From contig NZ_SUNH01000008.1 in NCBI RefSeq assembly GCF_005048265.1, positions 62,001 to 126,000 on the forward strand: a stretch of DNA of 64,000 nucleotides. The letters are read 5' to 3'. The stretch is from Paracoccus hibiscisoli. Lineage in GTDB: Bacteria > Pseudomonadota > Alphaproteobacteria > Rhodobacterales > Rhodobacteraceae. Under the pieces are notes generated by a model. That model did not search any database. It saw nothing but the letters and a program-made list of their open reading frames with translations, and had not been told where the DNA came from. Position 1 is the first letter of the stretch; every line of letters begins with the position of its first letter. This document shows positions 1 to 9,000 of the stretch, in pieces. A program made the translations under genes and the position numbers.

Positions 1-1
1 G

Positions 2-997
2 CGGCTGGAGGTTCTGGCCGATGCCGCGGCGCCGGGCGATCTGGCCCGGGCTTGGGGCTTTGCCCGCGCGACGGCTGACTGGCAGGCAGCAGTCGCCAAC
101 CCGGGCGTCGACGTGGTCAGCATCACCACCCCAAACGGGTTGCACCGCCCCATGGCCGAGGCGGCCCTGCGCGCGGGCAAGCATGTCTGGCTGGAAAAGC
201 CCATGGCGCTGACCCTGGCCGACGCGCAGGCGATGGCCGATCTGGCGGCCGCGCATCCTGGTCAGGTGACGCTGCTGGGCTACAACTATCTGCGCAGCCC
301 GGCCTTTCAGGCGGCGCGTGCGATGGTGGCGGATGGGGTAATCGGCACCACCCTGGCCTTTCGCGGGGTCTATGACGAGGATTACTCCGCCGACCCGTCC
401 CTGCCCTGGTCCTGGCGGATGACGCATCAGGAGGGCGGACTTGGCGCGCTTGGCGATCTGGGCTGTCATCTGGTCAGCGTCATGGTCGCGCTGATGGGCC
501 CGGTGGCCGAACTGACCGCCATGACCCAGATCGCCGTGCCCACGCGCCCCTCGCCCGACGGCCCCCGCGCGGTGGAGAACGAGGACAGCGCCTTGGCCCT
601 GATCCGCTTTTCCAGCGGTGCACAGGGGTCGTTCGCCACATCGCGCGTGGCACGGGGCCGCAAATGCCGCCTGCAATGGGAGATCCACGGCAGCGACGGC
701 ACCCTGATCTTCGACCAGGAACACATAAACGAATTGTGGGTCCACCGGGCGGGCGAGGCGGGCTTCACCCGCCACCTGACCGGGCCGGACCAGCCGGATT
801 TCGCCGCCTTCTGCCCCGCACCGGGGCATGGGTTCGGCTTCAACGAACAGAAGGTCGTGGAATGCCGCGACCTGATCCGCGCCACCCAAGGCGGCACCCC
901 CTGCGGGCCCGATTTCGCCGCCGGCCTGCAGATCGAACGGATCATCCACGCCATGGCGACCAGCGCCGGTCGTCCCGTTTCCCTGGAGGGCGCATGA
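2..997 (+). CDS. Gfo/Idh/MocA family oxidoreductase, 5' end outside the window
   Basis: NAD(P)-dependent sugar or polyol dehydrogenase, C-terminal ~331 residues; the frame is open to the first base, so the Rossmann nucleotide-binding start is missing. Visible family motifs are a WLEKPMA stretch (the EKP catalytic lysine motif, about residue 65 of the visible part) and a GDLGCHLVS motif carrying the Asp/His usually near the substrate. It overlaps the next gene by ATGA, so it belongs to the inositol operon. By context it probably oxidises myo- or scyllo-inositol or a related polyol to the inosose, as IolG/IolX/IolW proteins do, but the specific substrate cannot be read from the sequence. Confidence 0.85.
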   Translation, partial: RLEVLADAAAPGDLARAWGFARATADWQAAVANPGVDVVSITTPNGLHRPMAEAALRAGKHVWLEKPMALTLADAQAMADLAAAHPGQVTLLGYNYLRSPAFQAARAMVADGVIGTTLAFRGVYDEDYSADPSLPWSWRMTHQEGGLGALGDLGCHLVSVMVALMGPVAELTAMTQIAVPTRPSPDGPRAVENEDSALALIRFSSGAQGSFATSRVARGRKCRLQWEIHGSDGTLIFDQEHINELWVHRAGEAGFTRHLTGPDQPDFAAFCPAPGHGFGFNEQKVVECRDLIRATQGGTPCGPDFAAGLQIERIIHAMATSAGRPVSLEGA

Positions 998-2910
998 AGA
1001 CGCTTGACGTGATCACCATCGGACGCAGCAGCGTTGACCTGTACGGCCAGCAGGTCGGCGGGCGGCTGGAGGATATGGGCTCGTTTGCAAAATATATCGG
1101 CGGCAGCCCGACGAACATCGCCTGCGGGACGGCGCGCTTGGGGCTGCGCTCTGCCGTGATCACGCGGGTGGGCGACGAGCATATGGGCCGCTTCATCCGC
1201 GAACAGCTGATCCGCGAGGGCGTCGATGTGCGCGGCGTGGCCACCGACCCCGAGCGGCTGACCGCGCTGGTCATCCTGGGCATCCGCGATGAGGACAGCT
1301 TTCCGCTGATCTTCTATCGTGAGAACTGCGCCGACATGGCGCTATCCCAGGGCGACATCGACGAGGCGCTGATCGCGGACGCGCGCTGTGTGCTGGCGAC
1401 CGGCACGCATCTGTCGCATCCCCGAACCGAGGCCGCGGTGATGCGCGCGCTGACGCTGGCGCGGGCGCATGGCGCGCGGACCGCCCTGGACATCGACTAT
1501 CGCCCCAATCTGTGGGGCGTGGCGGGCCATGGCGCGGGCGAGAGCCGCTTTGTCGAAAGCGCCGCCGTGACGGCGCGGCTGCAGGCGACGCTGGCCCTGT
1601 TCGATCTGATCGTCGGCACCGAGGAAGAGTTCCACATCGCCGGCGGCACCACCGACACGCTGGACGCCCTGCGCGCCGTCCGCGCGCTGAGCGATGCGGT
1701 GCTGGTCTGCAAGCGGGGTGCGGCGGGTGCCGTGGCCTTTGCGGGTGCCATCGACGGTTGGGACAGCGGCCAGCAGGGGCCGGGTTTCCCCATCGAGGTC
1801 TTCAACGTGCTGGGCGCGGGCGACGGGTTCTTTTCCGGCCTGCTGAAGGGCTGGCTGGACGACGAGCCCTGGCCGCGCGCGCTGGAATACGCCAATGCCT
1901 GCGGGGCCTTCGCGGTCAGCCGCCATGGCTGCACGCCCGCCTATCCCAGCCTGGAGGAGCTGCGTTTTTTCCTGGATCGCGGCGTGGTGCAGCCCGACCT
2001 GAGGAACGACGCGGCGCTGGAGCAGGTGCATTGGGCCACCAACCGCCAGGGCCGCATGGGCGGCGACTGGTCCACGATGCGGGTCTTTGCCTTTGACCAC
2101 CGGATGCAGCTGGAGGTCCTGGAGGGGTACACCCCCGCCAAGGGCGCGGCCTTCAAGCGGCTGTGCCTGGACGCGGCATTGCGGGTGCAGGACGGGCAGC
2201 CAGGGCATGGGATCCTGTGCGACAACCGCATCGGTCGTGCTGCGCTGCATGCGGCCAGCGGCACCGGCCTGTGGATCGGGCGGCCCGCCGAATGGCCCGG
2301 ATCGCGGCCCCTGACGCTGGAGCCGGAGCTGGGCGCCGATTGCGGCGGCCTGTCCGAATGGGCGCGCGAGAATGTGGTCAAGGTGCTGTGCTTCTGCCAC
2401 CCCGACGACGATGCCGCCCTGCGGGCCGAGCAGGAGGCGACCGTGGGGCGCCTGTTCACCGCAGCACGCCGGAACGGGCTGGATTTCCTGCTGGAGATCA
2501 TCCCCTCCAAGGTCGGGCCGGTGGATGAGGACACCACCGCGGTGCTGATCCGGCAGTTCTATGCGGCGGGCATTTTTCCCGACTGGTGGAAGCTTGAGCC
2601 GCTGACCAGCGCCGCCGCCTGGTCCAAGGCCATCGCCGCCATCGAGGAGCATGACCGCCACACCCGCGGCATCGTCGTCCTGGGCCTGGACGCGCCCGAG
2701 GCGGAGCTGGAGGCCAGTTTCCGCGTCGCGGCAGGCTTTCCGCTGGTACGCGGTTTTGCGGTCGGGCGGACGATCTTTGGCGCGGTGGCGCGGGACTGGT
2801 TCGCCGGGCGCACGGGCGACGAGGATGCGGTTGGCGCGATGGCCGACCGCTATGCCCGGCTGTGCGGAATCTGGGACCGCGCGCGGGTCGCGGCGCAGGG
2901 TGGCGCATGA
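994..2910 (+). CDS. iolC: Bifunctional 5-dehydro-2-deoxygluconokinase / DUF2090 aldolase fusion (IolC-IolJ type)
   Basis: A 638-residue fusion of two inositol pathway steps. Residues ~1-315 are a PfkB/ribokinase-family kinase (start [18 protein letters not shown]; PfkB signature [12 protein letters not shown] near residue 270 with the catalytic Asp). Residues ~330-630 are a DUF2090 domain, which in such fusions is assigned as the 5-dehydro-2-deoxyphosphogluconate aldolase. The enzyme would phosphorylate 5-dehydro-2-deoxygluconate and split it into dihydroxyacetone phosphate and malonate semialdehyde. The ATG overlaps the stop of the upstream dehydrogenase gene (ATGA). An in-frame extension upstream of 994 would only read through that gene and was discarded. 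The fused layout is common in proteobacteria, unlike the separate IolC and IolJ of Bacillus. Confidence 0.93.
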   Translation: MKTLDVITIGRSSVDLYGQQVGGRLEDMGSFAKYIGGSPTNIACGTARLGLRSAVITRVGDEHMGRFIREQLIREGVDVRGVATDPERLTALVILGIRDEDSFPLIFYRENCADMALSQGDIDEALIADARCVLATGTHLSHPRTEAAVMRALTLARAHGARTALDIDYRPNLWGVAGHGAGESRFVESAAVTARLQATLALFDLIVGTEEEFHIAGGTTDTLDALRAVRALSDAVLVCKRGAAGAVAFAGAIDGWDSGQQGPGFPIEVFNVLGAGDGFFSGLLKGWLDDEPWPRALEYANACGAFAVSRHGCTPAYPSLEELRFFLDRGVVQPDLRNDAALEQVHWATNRQGRMGGDWSTMRVFAFDHRMQLEVLEGYTPAKGAAFKRLCLDAALRVQDGQPGHGILCDNRIGRAALHAASGTGLWIGRPAEWPGSRPLTLEPELGADCGGLSEWARENVVKVLCFCHPDDDAALRAEQEATVGRLFTAARRNGLDFLLEIIPSKVGPVDEDTTAVLIRQFYAAGIFPDWWKLEPLTSAAAWSKAIAAIEEHDRHTRGIVVLGLDAPEAELEASFRVAAGFPLVRGFAVGRTIFGAVARDWFAGRTGDEDAVGAMADRYARLCGIWDRARVAAQGGA

Positions 2911-2939
2911 GCGGGCGGGACTTGCCGGGGGCGGTGGTA

Positions 2940-2974
2940 GGGGGCTTCACGCCCCCCAATCCCTTCGGGATTTC
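2940..2974. repeat. Double-hairpin intergenic element between iolC and iolD
   Basis: Two back-to-back stem-loops fill the only sizeable gap in the inositol operon: GGGGGC-TTCAC-GCCCCC (about 2940-2956) and AATCCC-TTC-GGGATT (about 2959-2973). A further C-run/G-run and the string GGGATATTTTCATGAAG follow, just before the iolD ribosome site. Similar hairpin plus GGATATTT-ATGAAGAAG strings recur between genes in Rhodobacterales from memory, so this may be a dispersed extragenic repeat. It could attenuate transcription or stabilise the upstream mRNA. Confidence 0.5.
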
Positions 2975-3010
2975 CCCCCGCGGGATATTTTCATGAAGAA
3001 GGGGCGGGCG

Positions 3011-4834
3011 ATGGGAGACAGGGTGCGGTTGACCGCGGCGCAGGCGATGGTGCAATGGCTGTCGGTGCAGATGACCGAGGATGGCGAGCGGTTCATCGAC
3101 GGGGTCTGGGCGATCTTTGGCCATGGCAACGTGGCGGGCCTGGGCCAGGCGCTGCACGGGATCGGCGATGCCCTGCCCACCTGGCGGGGGCAGAACGAGC
3201 AGACCATGGCACATGCCGCCATCGCGTTTGCCAAGGGGCATGGGCGCAGGCGGGCGCAGGCGGTCACGGCCAGCATCGGTCCGGGGGCCACGAACATGGT
3301 CACGGCGGCCGCGCTGGCGCATGTGAACCGGCTGCCGCTGTTGCTGATCCCCGGAGATGTCTATGCCAGCCGCAGGCCGGACCCGGTGCTGCAGCAGGTC
3401 GAGGATTTCGGCGACGGCACGGTCAGCGCGAATGACTGCTTTCGCCCCGTGGTCCGGTATTTCGACCGCATCACCCGGCCCGAGCATCTGCTGACCGCGC
3501 TGCCGCGGGCGATGCGGGTGATGACCGATCCCGCCGAATGCGGGCCGGTCTGCCTGGCCTTTTGCCAGGATGTGCAGGCCGAGGCCCATGATTGGCCCGA
3601 GGCGTTCTTTGCGCCGCGCGTCTGGCGCATCCGCCGCCCCGCCCCCGATGCGGGCGAGCTGGAGGGCGCAGTGGCGATGATCCGCGCGGCCAGGGCGCCG
3701 GTGATCGTCTGCGGCGGTGGGGTGATCCATTCCGGGGCCGAACAGGCGCTGGCCGATTTCGCAGCGCGCCACCGCATTCCGGTGGTCGAGACGCAGGCGG
3801 GCAAGTCCGCTCTGGCGCAGGCGCATCCGATGAATCTGGGGGCTGCGGGGGTGGACGGGTCGGCCGCGGCCAACCAGGCAGCGCAGGCGGCGGATCTGGT
3901 GATTGCGGTGGGCACGCGGTTGCAGGATTTCACCACCGGGTCGCGGACGCTGTTCGACGCGCGGATTCTGGCGGTCAATGTCCAGCCCTATGACGCGGCC
4001 AAGCATGGCGCGGTGTCGCTGGTCGCGGATGCGCGCGTGGCGCTGGAGGCGCTGAGCGGGGCCTTGGGCGATCTGCGCTTCAGCCCAGACATGCAGGCGC
4101 GCGCCGACTGGCTGGCGGCGGTCGAGGCGCATTGCGCGACACCGCCGGAGGGCCTGCCGACCGATGCGCAGGTGATCGGCGCGGTCCAGCGCGCCGCGCC
4201 CGAGGGCATCGCGATGTGCGCGGCGGGCACCATGCCCGGGGCGCTGAAGCTGCTGTGGCGGGCGTCGCAGGGGGGCTATCACATGGAATACGGGTTCTCC
4301 TGCATGGGATACGAAATCGCGGGCGCGATGGGGCTGGCCCTGGCGCGGCCCGACCGGCAGGTGCTGTGTTTCGTGGGCGACGGCAGCTATATGATGGCCA
4401 ACAGCGAATTGGCCACCGCGGTGATGCGGCGCGTGCCCTTCACGGTGATCCTGACCGACAATCGCGGCTATGGCTGCATCAACCGGCTGCAGGCGCATAC
4501 CGGCGGCGCGCCCTTCAACAACATGTATGTGGACAGCCGGGTCGAGGCGCAGCCCGAGATCAATTTCGTCGCCCATGCGGCCAGCATGGGCGCGCATGCG
4601 GTCCGCGCCGACGACCTGTCCGCGCTGGAGGCGGAGATCGCCGCCGCCCGCGACCGTGCCATCCCCACCGTGATCGTGATCGAGACCACCGCCCGCCCCG
4701 GTCCCGGCGACGGGCTGGAGGGAGCGGGTCACTGGTGGGACGTGGCCGTTCCCGCGACCGGCGGCACTGACAGGCTGAAACAGGCCTATGCCCGCTATCT
4801 TGACCACGCCGCCCGGCAATCCCTGATCAACTGA
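3011..4834 (+). CDS. iolD: 3D-(3,5/4)-trihydroxycyclohexane-1,2-dione hydrolase
   Basis: Thiamine-diphosphate enzyme of 607 residues that opens the ring of the dehydrated inosose to 5-deoxyglucuronate, the third step of myo-inositol breakdown. It has the three-domain acetolactate-synthase-like layout: a Pyr domain with GIGDALPTWRGQNEQTMAH near the start, a central domain, and the PP domain with the cofactor motif GDGSYMMANSE near residue 455, closing with DN where the motif usually has NN. The ATG at 3011 is preceded by AAGGGG at good spacing. An in-frame ATG at 2993 lies inside the intergenic repeat-like string and is less likely. Length agrees with IolD proteins (about 610-640). Confidence 0.93.
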   Translation: MGDRVRLTAAQAMVQWLSVQMTEDGERFIDGVWAIFGHGNVAGLGQALHGIGDALPTWRGQNEQTMAHAAIAFAKGHGRRRAQAVTASIGPGATNMVTAAALAHVNRLPLLLIPGDVYASRRPDPVLQQVEDFGDGTVSANDCFRPVVRYFDRITRPEHLLTALPRAMRVMTDPAECGPVCLAFCQDVQAEAHDWPEAFFAPRVWRIRRPAPDAGELEGAVAMIRAARAPVIVCGGGVIHSGAEQALADFAARHRIPVVETQAGKSALAQAHPMNLGAAGVDGSAAANQAAQAADLVIAVGTRLQDFTTGSRTLFDARILAVNVQPYDAAKHGAVSLVADARVALEALSGALGDLRFSPDMQARADWLAAVEAHCATPPEGLPTDAQVIGAVQRAAPEGIAMCAAGTMPGALKLLWRASQGGYHMEYGFSCMGYEIAGAMGLALARPDRQVLCFVGDGSYMMANSELATAVMRRVPFTVILTDNRGYGCINRLQAHTGGAPFNNMYVDSRVEAQPEINFVAHAASMGAHAVRADDLSALEAEIAAARDRAIPTVIVIETTARPGPGDGLEGAGHWWDVAVPATGGTDRLKQAYARYLDHAARQSLIN

Positions 4835-4843
4835 GGCACAACC

Positions 4844-5752
4844 ATGATCCTTTACGGCACCAACCCGATTGCCTGGGCCAATGACGACGACCAGTCCATC
4901 GGCGCCCATATCCCGACCGAACAGATCCTGCGCGAGGCGGGCCGAGAGATCGGGTTTGACGGCATCGAGAACGGCCATCGTTGGCCCGAGGACCCGCAGG
5001 AACTGAAAACCCTGCTGGCGGAATACGGGCTGCGCTTCATCTCGGGGTGGTATTCGACGCATCTGCTGACGCGGTCCGTCGCCGAGGAGATCGAAGCGGT
5101 CGGGCCCCATCTGGCGCGGCTCAAGGCCAACGGGTGCAAGGTTTGCATCGTCTGCGAATGTTCGAACACCGTGCATGGCAGCCCCGATGTCGCCGTCAAT
5201 GACCGGCCCCGCCTGACCGGCGATCAGATGGCGGCGTTCGGTGCCCGGATGGAGGAATTCGCGGCCTGGATGGCGGCGCAGGGCGTCACGCTGGTCTATC
5301 ACCACCACATGGGCACCGTGGTCGAAAGCCCCGAGGAGATCGACGCCTTCATGGCCGCGACAGGCCCTGCCACGCATCTGCTGTTCGATGCGGGGCACTG
5401 CACCTTTGGCGGGGGCGACCCCGAGGCCGTGCTGCGCCGCCACGCGGCCCGCGTCTCGCATTTCCACGCCAAGAACATCCGCCGCCCCGTGACCGAGCGG
5501 GTGCGGGCCGAGGGGTTGTCCTTCCTGCAGGGCGTCATGGCCGGGGCCTTTACCGTGCCGGGCGATCCGGAGGGGGCCATCGATTTCGTGCCGCTGCTGC
5601 TCATCCTGGCCGATGTCGGCTATGAGGGCTGGCTGGTGATCGAGGCGGAACAGGACCCGGTGGTCCGCAACCCGTTGACCTATCAGGCGATGGGGCTGAA
5701 GGCGCTGAAGGCCGCCGCCCGCGAGGCCGGGCTGGACCGTGACACGGAATAG
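4844..5752 (+). CDS. iolE: myo-inosose-2 dehydratase
   Basis: 302-residue TIM-barrel enzyme of the AP-endonuclease-2-like fold. It removes water from 2-keto-myo-inositol to give the trihydroxycyclohexane-dione used by IolD. The start [16 protein letters not shown] is characteristic of IolE, as is the [11 protein letters not shown] segment; metal-ligand type residues appear in [16 protein letters not shown] and SHFHAKNIR. It follows iolD by 9 bases and precedes iolB by 9 bases, which fits one transcript. Identification is firm from the family sequence and from gene order D-E-B. Confidence 0.93.
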   Translation: MILYGTNPIAWANDDDQSIGAHIPTEQILREAGREIGFDGIENGHRWPEDPQELKTLLAEYGLRFISGWYSTHLLTRSVAEEIEAVGPHLARLKANGCKVCIVCECSNTVHGSPDVAVNDRPRLTGDQMAAFGARMEEFAAWMAAQGVTLVYHHHMGTVVESPEEIDAFMAATGPATHLLFDAGHCTFGGGDPEAVLRRHAARVSHFHAKNIRRPVTERVRAEGLSFLQGVMAGAFTVPGDPEGAIDFVPLLLILADVGYEGWLVIEAEQDPVVRNPLTYQAMGLKALKAAAREAGLDRDTE

Positions 5753-5761
5753 GAGCAGGCC

Positions 5762-6556
5762 ATGGCCGATTTGCTGAGACGACCCTTTGGCACCCATGGC
5801 GCGGTGCACCGGATCACCCCCGCCGATGCGGGCTGGCGCTACGTGGGCTTTGCGCTGCACCGCCTGCGTCCGGGCGAACGCATCGCGGAGGCCACAGGCG
5901 ACCGCGAGGTGATGCTGGTCATGGTCGAGGGCAAGGCCGCCTTCCGCGCCGCGGGCCAGGACTGGGGCGTGCTGGGCGAGCGGATGGACGTGTTCGAACG
6001 GACCCCGCCGCATTGCCTCTATGTGCCCAACGATCAGGACTGGGCGGCCGAGGCCGTGACCGACTGCACCATCGCGGTCTGTTCCGCGCCAGGCCATGAC
6101 GGGCACGCCGCGCGCCGCATCGGTCCGGACGGCATCACCCTCACGCAGCGCGGCGAGGGCACCAACACGCGCTGGATCAACAACATCGCCATGGAGGCCG
6201 AGGATGTCTGCGACAGCCTGCTGGTGACCGAGGTCTTCACCCCCGCGGGGCATTGGTCCTCCTATCCCAGCCACCGCCATGACGAGGATGATTTCCCGCG
6301 CATCACCTATCTGGAGGAGATCTATTACCACCGCCTGAACCCGGCCGATGGCTGGGCGGTCCAGCGCGTCTATACCGATGACGGCAGCCTGGACGAGGTG
6401 ATGGCCGTACGCGATCACGACGTGGTGCTGGTGCCCCGCGGCCACCACCCCTGCGGCGCGCCCCACGGGTTCGGGCTGTATTACCTCAACGTCATGGCCG
6501 GACCCCGCCGCAACTGGCGGTTCGTCGCCGCGCCCGAGATGGCGCATCTGGCCTGA
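5762..6556 (+). CDS. iolB: 5-deoxy-glucuronate isomerase
   Basis: 264-residue cupin-type isomerase converting 5-deoxy-D-glucuronate to 5-dehydro-2-deoxygluconate, the substrate of the IolC kinase domain. Family hallmarks are the double beta-barrel and a metal-binding run HRHDEDDFPR in the C-terminal cupin, with ITYLEEIYYHRLNP just after it. AGGAGCAGGCC precedes the ATG. The operon therefore encodes the steps from inosose to triose phosphate. The malonate-semialdehyde dehydrogenase IolA is not in the window and may lie upstream or elsewhere. Confidence 0.93.
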   Translation: MADLLRRPFGTHGAVHRITPADAGWRYVGFALHRLRPGERIAEATGDREVMLVMVEGKAAFRAAGQDWGVLGERMDVFERTPPHCLYVPNDQDWAAEAVTDCTIAVCSAPGHDGHAARRIGPDGITLTQRGEGTNTRWINNIAMEAEDVCDSLLVTEVFTPAGHWSSYPSHRHDEDDFPRITYLEEIYYHRLNPADGWAVQRVYTDDGSLDEVMAVRDHDVVLVPRGHHPCGAPHGFGLYYLNVMAGPRRNWRFVAAPEMAHLA

Positions 6557-6569
6557 GGAGGGCCCATCC

Positions 6570-7361
6570 ATGTCGCGACCCTTCGACTTGGCCGCCTGCG
6601 CGGAAATGCTGTGGCTGGACCGCCCCATCGACTGGCGCGCGGCGCGCCTGACCGAGATGGGGCTGGGCGTCGGCCTGTGGAACTGGGACCGGCATGATCT
6701 GGACAAGCTGGCCGCCGTGGGCGCGCGCTATACAATCATGAACGGCTATCTGCAGGGCCGGCTTGCGGATGAGGACGGGGCCGCGATGCTGCTGGCCTCG
6801 GCGTGCGAGGCGATCCAGGTCGGCAAGCGGCTTGGCGTGGCGCGGCTGAACCTGCACGGCACCGGGCTGGGCGATCACGGCATTCCAATCATGCAGCATG
6901 ATGCCGTCACCGGCCCGATGTGGCTCAGGGCGCGCGATACGCTGAACCGGATCTGCGACCTGGCCAAGCGTGAGGGCGTGGTCTTTACGCTGGAGAACCT
7001 CAACCCGCGCGACCATCCCGGCTGTCCCTTCGCATCGACGGGCGATGTGCTGGCGCTGGTGTCGTCGATTGACCGGCCCCAGCTGCGCATGAACCTGGAC
7101 CTGTATCACACCCAGATCGGAGAGGGTGACCTGATCCGCTGGTGCGAACGGTGCCAGCCCTGGATCGGAGAGATCCAGGTCGCCGACAACCCCGGCCGCT
7201 GCGAGCCGGGCACAGGCGAGATCAACTATCCCACCATCGCCACAGCGCTGGTGCGGATCGGCTATCGCGGCCCGGTCGGGATGGAGGCCTATGCCCAGGG
7301 TGACAGCGATGCCGCCGTGGCAGCCTTTGTCACGGCGTTCACGCCCGGGTCCGGGTCCTGA
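6570..7361 (+). CDS. Sugar phosphate isomerase/epimerase, TIM barrel (IolI/hydroxypyruvate isomerase-like)
   Basis: 263 residues of the xylose-isomerase-like TIM barrel superfamily. Segments LNLHGTGLGDHG, TLENLNPRDHPG and MNLDLYHTQIGEGDL match the hydroxypyruvate isomerase (Hyi) branch, with the Glu of TLEN and the DLYH pair as likely metal and catalytic residues; EIQVADNPGRCEPGTGEINY is a strong Hyi-type signature. It is the last gene of the inositol operon, 13 bases after iolB. By position it may interconvert inosose isomers (IolI role), but the sequence resembles Hyi more closely, so the substrate stays open. Confidence 0.8.
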   Translation: MSRPFDLAACAEMLWLDRPIDWRAARLTEMGLGVGLWNWDRHDLDKLAAVGARYTIMNGYLQGRLADEDGAAMLLASACEAIQVGKRLGVARLNLHGTGLGDHGIPIMQHDAVTGPMWLRARDTLNRICDLAKREGVVFTLENLNPRDHPGCPFASTGDVLALVSSIDRPQLRMNLDLYHTQIGEGDLIRWCERCQPWIGEIQVADNPGRCEPGTGEINYPTIATALVRIGYRGPVGMEAYAQGDSDAAVAAFVTAFTPGSGS

Positions 7362-7394
7362 CAGCGACGCCTTTGGCAGGGGCCTGTGCCGGGC

Positions 7395-8978
7395 TCACCC
7401 CCGGCGCGGGTTCAAACACAGCGTCGCGTTCCGGACCCGCACATCCCCGGCCTGACGCATCGCGCAATCGAACCGGGGAAAGCTGGAAGCGGCCAGGATC
7501 AGCCCCAACCGATTTCCCCGCCGCGCCCGGTAAAAGGTCGGCGCCAGGTCCACGGTCACCGCCCCTGGCCCGGACGCGCGCGCGATGCCGTCGGTGACGT
7601 TGATGACCGCGCCGCAGGGCAGAGCCTCCACGACGACCGCATGCAGATCAAAGCGGCCGGGTGCATCGCAGATGGCCGTGACCGCCCCATCCGACAGGGG
7701 CAGATCGACCGCCAGCGGCGCGGCAAAGACGGTCGCGGAGCCGGGATGGTCCAGCGTGCCCAATCCGCGCTGATCGAACATGCCCCCGAACATGATGGCA
7801 CCACCCGACGTGACCGCCCCGCCCGGGGTCGGGTGGGGATGCGCGGGATCAAAGCGCAGCGTGACATCGTCGACGCCCAGGGCGCAGTCCGCGTCCGACC
7901 CGTCGCGCCGTTTTGACCAATGCCCGCCCATGGCCGGCCATCCGCGCGCCGACATCTGCCAGAACAGGTCGTGATCCAGGGGCATCTCGGCCCGTCCCAT
8001 CGCATGATCGAACCAGTCCAGCCGCAGCGTGACCCAATCGCGGCCCGTGGCCGTGTCGATGGTGGCATCGTCGCCGAAATCCGCCTGGCCCACCAGACCG
8101 GTGCTGCGGCGGCCATGCAGCCAGGGCCCGAAGATCTGACGAAGGGGGGCGGTGTTGCGCGCACCGATGGCCTGGGCCAGATCCAGCATGTTGCGGGCAT
8201 AGGGATCGTTCCAGCTGCCCAAAAGCAGGACCGGCACGTCGGGAAAGCGGTCGAAATGCGCGGCGGCCTTGGTTGCCGGCAGGTTCAGGGCGGGGTCGTT
8301 CGGCCCCATTGCCCACAGCCGCAGCAGCATCTCCTCGTAATCCGGAGCCAGGGCCAAGGGGGATTGGCCGGGGTGCCAGTCGCCCTGCAGCAGGGCGGCA
8401 CGGATATCGGTGGCCTCGACCGTCGCGGCATCCGCCGTGCGCCCCCGCTCCCGCAGGGCCTTGGCCGCGTGGCGAAAGGCCCATGTGACCTGCTTCTGCT
8501 CGAAGGCGCCGCCATAGCGGACCGAATGGCGCCAGGCATCCATCAGCCCGCCCGTGTCGATGGCCATGGCCGCGATGCCCGGCGCCCCCGCGACCGCCGA
8601 GGCCAGCTGCGTATGCGCCCCATAGGACAGGCCCATCGTGCAGATGCGCCCGTCGCACCACGGCTGTTCCAGCAGCCAGTGGTGGGTGTCGACGCCGTCC
8701 TCGGCCTCGTTGACGTATTTCTGGAACACGCCTTCGGAGCCATAGCGGCCGCGCACGTCCTGCATCACCACCGCATAGCCGCGCCGCGCCATGATCCGTC
8801 CCAGTTCCGCCCGGGTCAGCGGGTCGGGGCGGTCCAGCGCCACCTCTGATCCAGACACCCCCTGCCGGTCATAGGGCGTGCGTTCCAGGATCACGGGCCA
8901 AGGGCCGGGTCCGTCAGGCATGTGGATATCCGTTGCGAGACGGACCCCGTCCCGCATCACCACCATCTGCGTCTGCAT
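7395..8978 (-). CDS. CocE/NonD family hydrolase (peptidase S15 type)
   Basis: 527-residue serine hydrolase: an alpha/beta-hydrolase core followed by the C-terminal jelly-roll domain of X-Pro dipeptidyl-peptidase/cocaine-esterase proteins. RTPYDR, the oxyanion-region QDVRGRYGSEG and the nucleophile motif GLSYGA (Ser about residue 118) are visible. No signal peptide, so it is cytoplasmic. The ATG at 8978 has AAGGACG upstream; an in-frame start 26 codons earlier would overlap the previous gene without a good ribosome site. It is the last gene of the importer operon, where it may cleave imported acyl or prolyl peptides. The actual ester or amide substrate is unknown. Confidence 0.85.
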   Translation of the reverse strand: MQTQMVVMRDGVRLATDIHMPDGPGPWPVILERTPYDRQGVSGSEVALDRPDPLTRAELGRIMARRGYAVVMQDVRGRYGSEGVFQKYVNEAEDGVDTHHWLLEQPWCDGRICTMGLSYGAHTQLASAVAGAPGIAAMAIDTGGLMDAWRHSVRYGGAFEQKQVTWAFRHAAKALRERGRTADAATVEATDIRAALLQGDWHPGQSPLALAPDYEEMLLRLWAMGPNDPALNLPATKAAAHFDRFPDVPVLLLGSWNDPYARNMLDLAQAIGARNTAPLRQIFGPWLHGRRSTGLVGQADFGDDATIDTATGRDWVTLRLDWFDHAMGRAEMPLDHDLFWQMSARGWPAMGGHWSKRRDGSDADCALGVDDVTLRFDPAHPHPTPGGAVTSGGAIMFGGMFDQRGLGTLDHPGSATVFAAPLAVDLPLSDGAVTAICDAPGRFDLHAVVVEALPCGAVINVTDGIARASGPGAVTVDLAPTFYRARRGNRLGLILAASSFPRFDCAMRQAGDVRVRNATLCLNPRRG

Positions 8979-9000
8979 GATCTGCGTCCTTTGTCGCGCC

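Noticed and set aside
2498..6706. Open frame of about 1400 codons on the minus strand opposite the inositol genes
   Set aside because: It is a GC-driven antisense shadow: His/Arg/Gly-rich composition without domains, opposite iolC, iolD, iolE and iolB whose products are clearly recognised.
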